Origin: an uncultured beta proteobacterium
GTDB taxonomy: Bacteria; Pseudomonadota; Gammaproteobacteria; Burkholderiales; Burkholderiaceae
NCBI GenBank assembly: GCA_903938955.1
Contig: CAJAFJ010000201.1
Location: 1-6,266 of the forward strand
Reading direction: 5' to 3'
DNA length: 6,266 bases
Notes under the pieces: model-generated
What the model was told of the DNA's origin: nothing
Databases searched by the model: none
The model's input: the letters and a program-made list of their open reading frames with translations, nothing else
Part shown: positions 5,369-6,266 of the stretch, one piece after another
Numbering within the stretch: the stretch's first letter is position 1
Layout of the letters: each line of letters starts with the position of its first letter
Position numbers and translations under genes: made by a program

Positions 5369-6045
5369 AAACACCGCTGAGAGCATTTATGTTGACGGTG
5401 CTGTCTTTAACGGCAGGAGGACAAGCCATGGCGACTGAAGAACCCAAATTTGAGGTGATTTCACAAGCGGGGCCCATTGAGCTGCGCCGTTACCCGGCGA
5501 TCATCGTGGCCGAAACCTGGGTTGAGGGCGACATGGATACGGCCTCCAACCAGGGCTTTCGGCAAATTGCCGATTACATTTTCGGCAACAACCAGGCGGC
5601 TGGCGCGGCCACCGACAAAGCGTCAGCAAAAATCGCCATGATGGCACCGGTGACGATCGAGCCAGTCAAGCCCTCCGAAAAAATCGCCATGACGGCACCA
5701 GTCACGATCGAACCGCTGGCCGGCAGCACCCACACGCTGATGGACGCCAAACGCTGGCGAATTCACTTCGTCATGCCCAGCCAGTACACACTGGCCACGC
5801 TGCCCAAGCCCAACAACCCGGCAGTGACCCTGCGCGAAGTGCCCGGCAAAACCTGGGCGGTGCTGACCTACTCCGGCTTCAACACGGTGTCACGCGTACA
5901 GGCGCACACCGATGAACTGCTGGCATGGGCCGCGGGTCAAAAAATGCAGGCGGTGGGCAGCCCGCAACTGGCGCGCTACAACCCGCCGTGGACGCTGCCG
6001 ATGTGGCGGCGCAACGAAATCATGCTGGAAATCACGCCACCGTAA
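5365..6045 (+). CDS. Exported SOUL/HBP-family protein, putative heme binding
   Basis: The protein has 226 residues. It begins with a Sec signal peptide (Lys2 and Arg6, a hydrophobic core at about 7-17, and AMA at 21-23 before a likely cleavage site), so it should act in the periplasm. The mature part is a SOUL domain, the family of vertebrate p22HBP/SOUL that binds heme and other tetrapyrroles. Hallmarks are the opening [16 protein letters not shown] (29-44), two copies of the [12 protein letters not shown] motif (89-100 and 106-117), [16 protein letters not shown] (156-171), and the closing [20 protein letters not shown] (202-221). Heme binding has been shown for some family members and is not proven for bacterial ones, so ligand and role remain inferred. 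It overlaps the upstream cysteine-rich gene by four bases (ATGA), and its last 14 bases overlap the end of cobT on the other strand. Confidence 0.92.
   Translation: MKTPLRAFMLTVLSLTAGGQAMATEEPKFEVISQAGPIELRRYPAIIVAETWVEGDMDTASNQGFRQIADYIFGNNQAAGAATDKASAKIAMMAPVTIEPVKPSEKIAMTAPVTIEPLAGSTHTLMDAKRWRIHFVMPSQYTLATLPKPNNPAVTLREVPGKTWAVLTYSGFNTVSRVQAHTDELLAWAAGQKMQAVGSPQLARYNPPWTLPMWRRNEIMLEITPP
5629..5715 (+). repeat. Internal 36-base repeat in the SOUL gene
   Basis: Bases 5629-5664 and 5680-5715 encode [12 protein letters not shown] and [12 protein letters not shown], offset by 51 bases. The copies match at 31 of 36 bases. Four of the five differences are silent third-position changes, and the fifth swaps Met for Thr. 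The second copy fits the family consensus. Two such motifs also occur in other bacterial SOUL proteins as I recall them, so this may be an old duplication kept by selection. Confidence 0.85.
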
Positions 6046-6266
6046 CGGCAGCCTCCGATTTTTCCGACACCCCGGCCGACTCGAAACTGGCCATGTCGCG
6101 CAGGATGGTGCAGGCCGAGGGCAGCAGCGGCCAGGCCAGCGCCGCGCCCGAGCCTTCGCCCAGACGCAAGCCCAGGTCCAGCAGCGCCTGCACGCCCAAA
6201 TGCTGCAGCATGAATTCGTGACCACGCTCGCCGGAGCGGTGCGCAAACACACAAGCCTGCAACACC
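6032..6266 (-). CDS. cobT: Nicotinate-nucleotide--dimethylbenzimidazole phosphoribosyltransferase, C-terminal part
   Basis: Only the last 77 residues lie in the window. CobT transfers ribose phosphate from nicotinate mononucleotide to 5,6-dimethylbenzimidazole, giving alpha-ribazole 5'-phosphate, the lower-ligand precursor used by CobS. The segment [20 protein letters not shown] (4-23 of the fragment) followed by [20 protein letters not shown] (28-47) is characteristic of the CobT C-terminus. The glutamate of RLGEG (codon 6155-6157) corresponds to the catalytic base described for Salmonella CobT. The tail [12 protein letters not shown] is ordinary. The gene ends with TGA at 6032-6034, inside the convergent SOUL gene. 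It points the same way as cobS and cobC but is separated from them by about 1 kb holding two opposite-strand genes, so the three are unlikely to form one simple operon. Confidence 0.94.
   Translation of the reverse strand, partial: VLQACVFAHRSGERGHEFMLQHLGVQALLDLGLRLGEGSGAALAWPLLPSACTILRDMASFESAGVSEKSEAAVTVA

Noticed and set aside
1..6266. Mobile element, CRISPR, phage or defence system
   Set aside because: I found no transposase, integrase, terminal inverted repeats, regularly spaced repeats or defence-type domains. Composition and gene content look like a normal chromosomal core region throughout.

Overview
The window reads as ordinary chromosomal DNA from a GC-rich betaproteobacterium. 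The protein sequences look most like the Comamonadaceae (Rhodoferax or Polaromonas type). That placement is an inference from protein resemblance and codon use, since no rRNA or other marker gene is present. Coding density is high. I see no transposase, integrase, tRNA, rRNA, CRISPR array or obvious mobile boundary. Nine protein genes are supported, two of them cut by the window edges.

Left part (1-3525). A PLP-dependent aminotransferase runs leftward out of the window. Diverging from it is a rightward pair: an HDOD-domain signalling protein, and nth (endonuclease III, base-excision repair), which overlaps it by 4 bases. After an 80-base gap comes a membrane diguanylate cyclase with an intact GGEEF active site and product-inhibition site. 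It faces a convergent gene across a short intergenic stretch that can form a hairpin.

Right part (3602-6266). This is a late cobalamin (B12) block on the minus strand: the C-terminal end of cobT, then cobS, then cobC. CobT makes alpha-ribazole phosphate, CobS joins the lower-ligand nucleoside or its phosphate to adenosylcobinamide-GDP, and CobC-type phosphatases remove the phosphate. Together they cover nucleotide-loop assembly. Between cobT and cobS, on the opposite strand, sits a tightly coupled two-gene unit: a 56-residue cysteine-rich protein I do not recognise, and an exported SOUL/HBP-family protein (a family with known heme-binding members). The last 14 bases of the SOUL gene overlap the end of cobT tail to tail.

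The most interesting part is this interrupted cob block: an unrecognised six-cysteine mini-protein, translationally coupled to a putative tetrapyrrole-binding exported protein, embedded in a tetrapyrrole (B12) pathway cluster. A regulatory-looking region with a palindrome and a direct repeat separates the unit from cobS. A functional link to B12 is inference only. The rest of the window is conventional.
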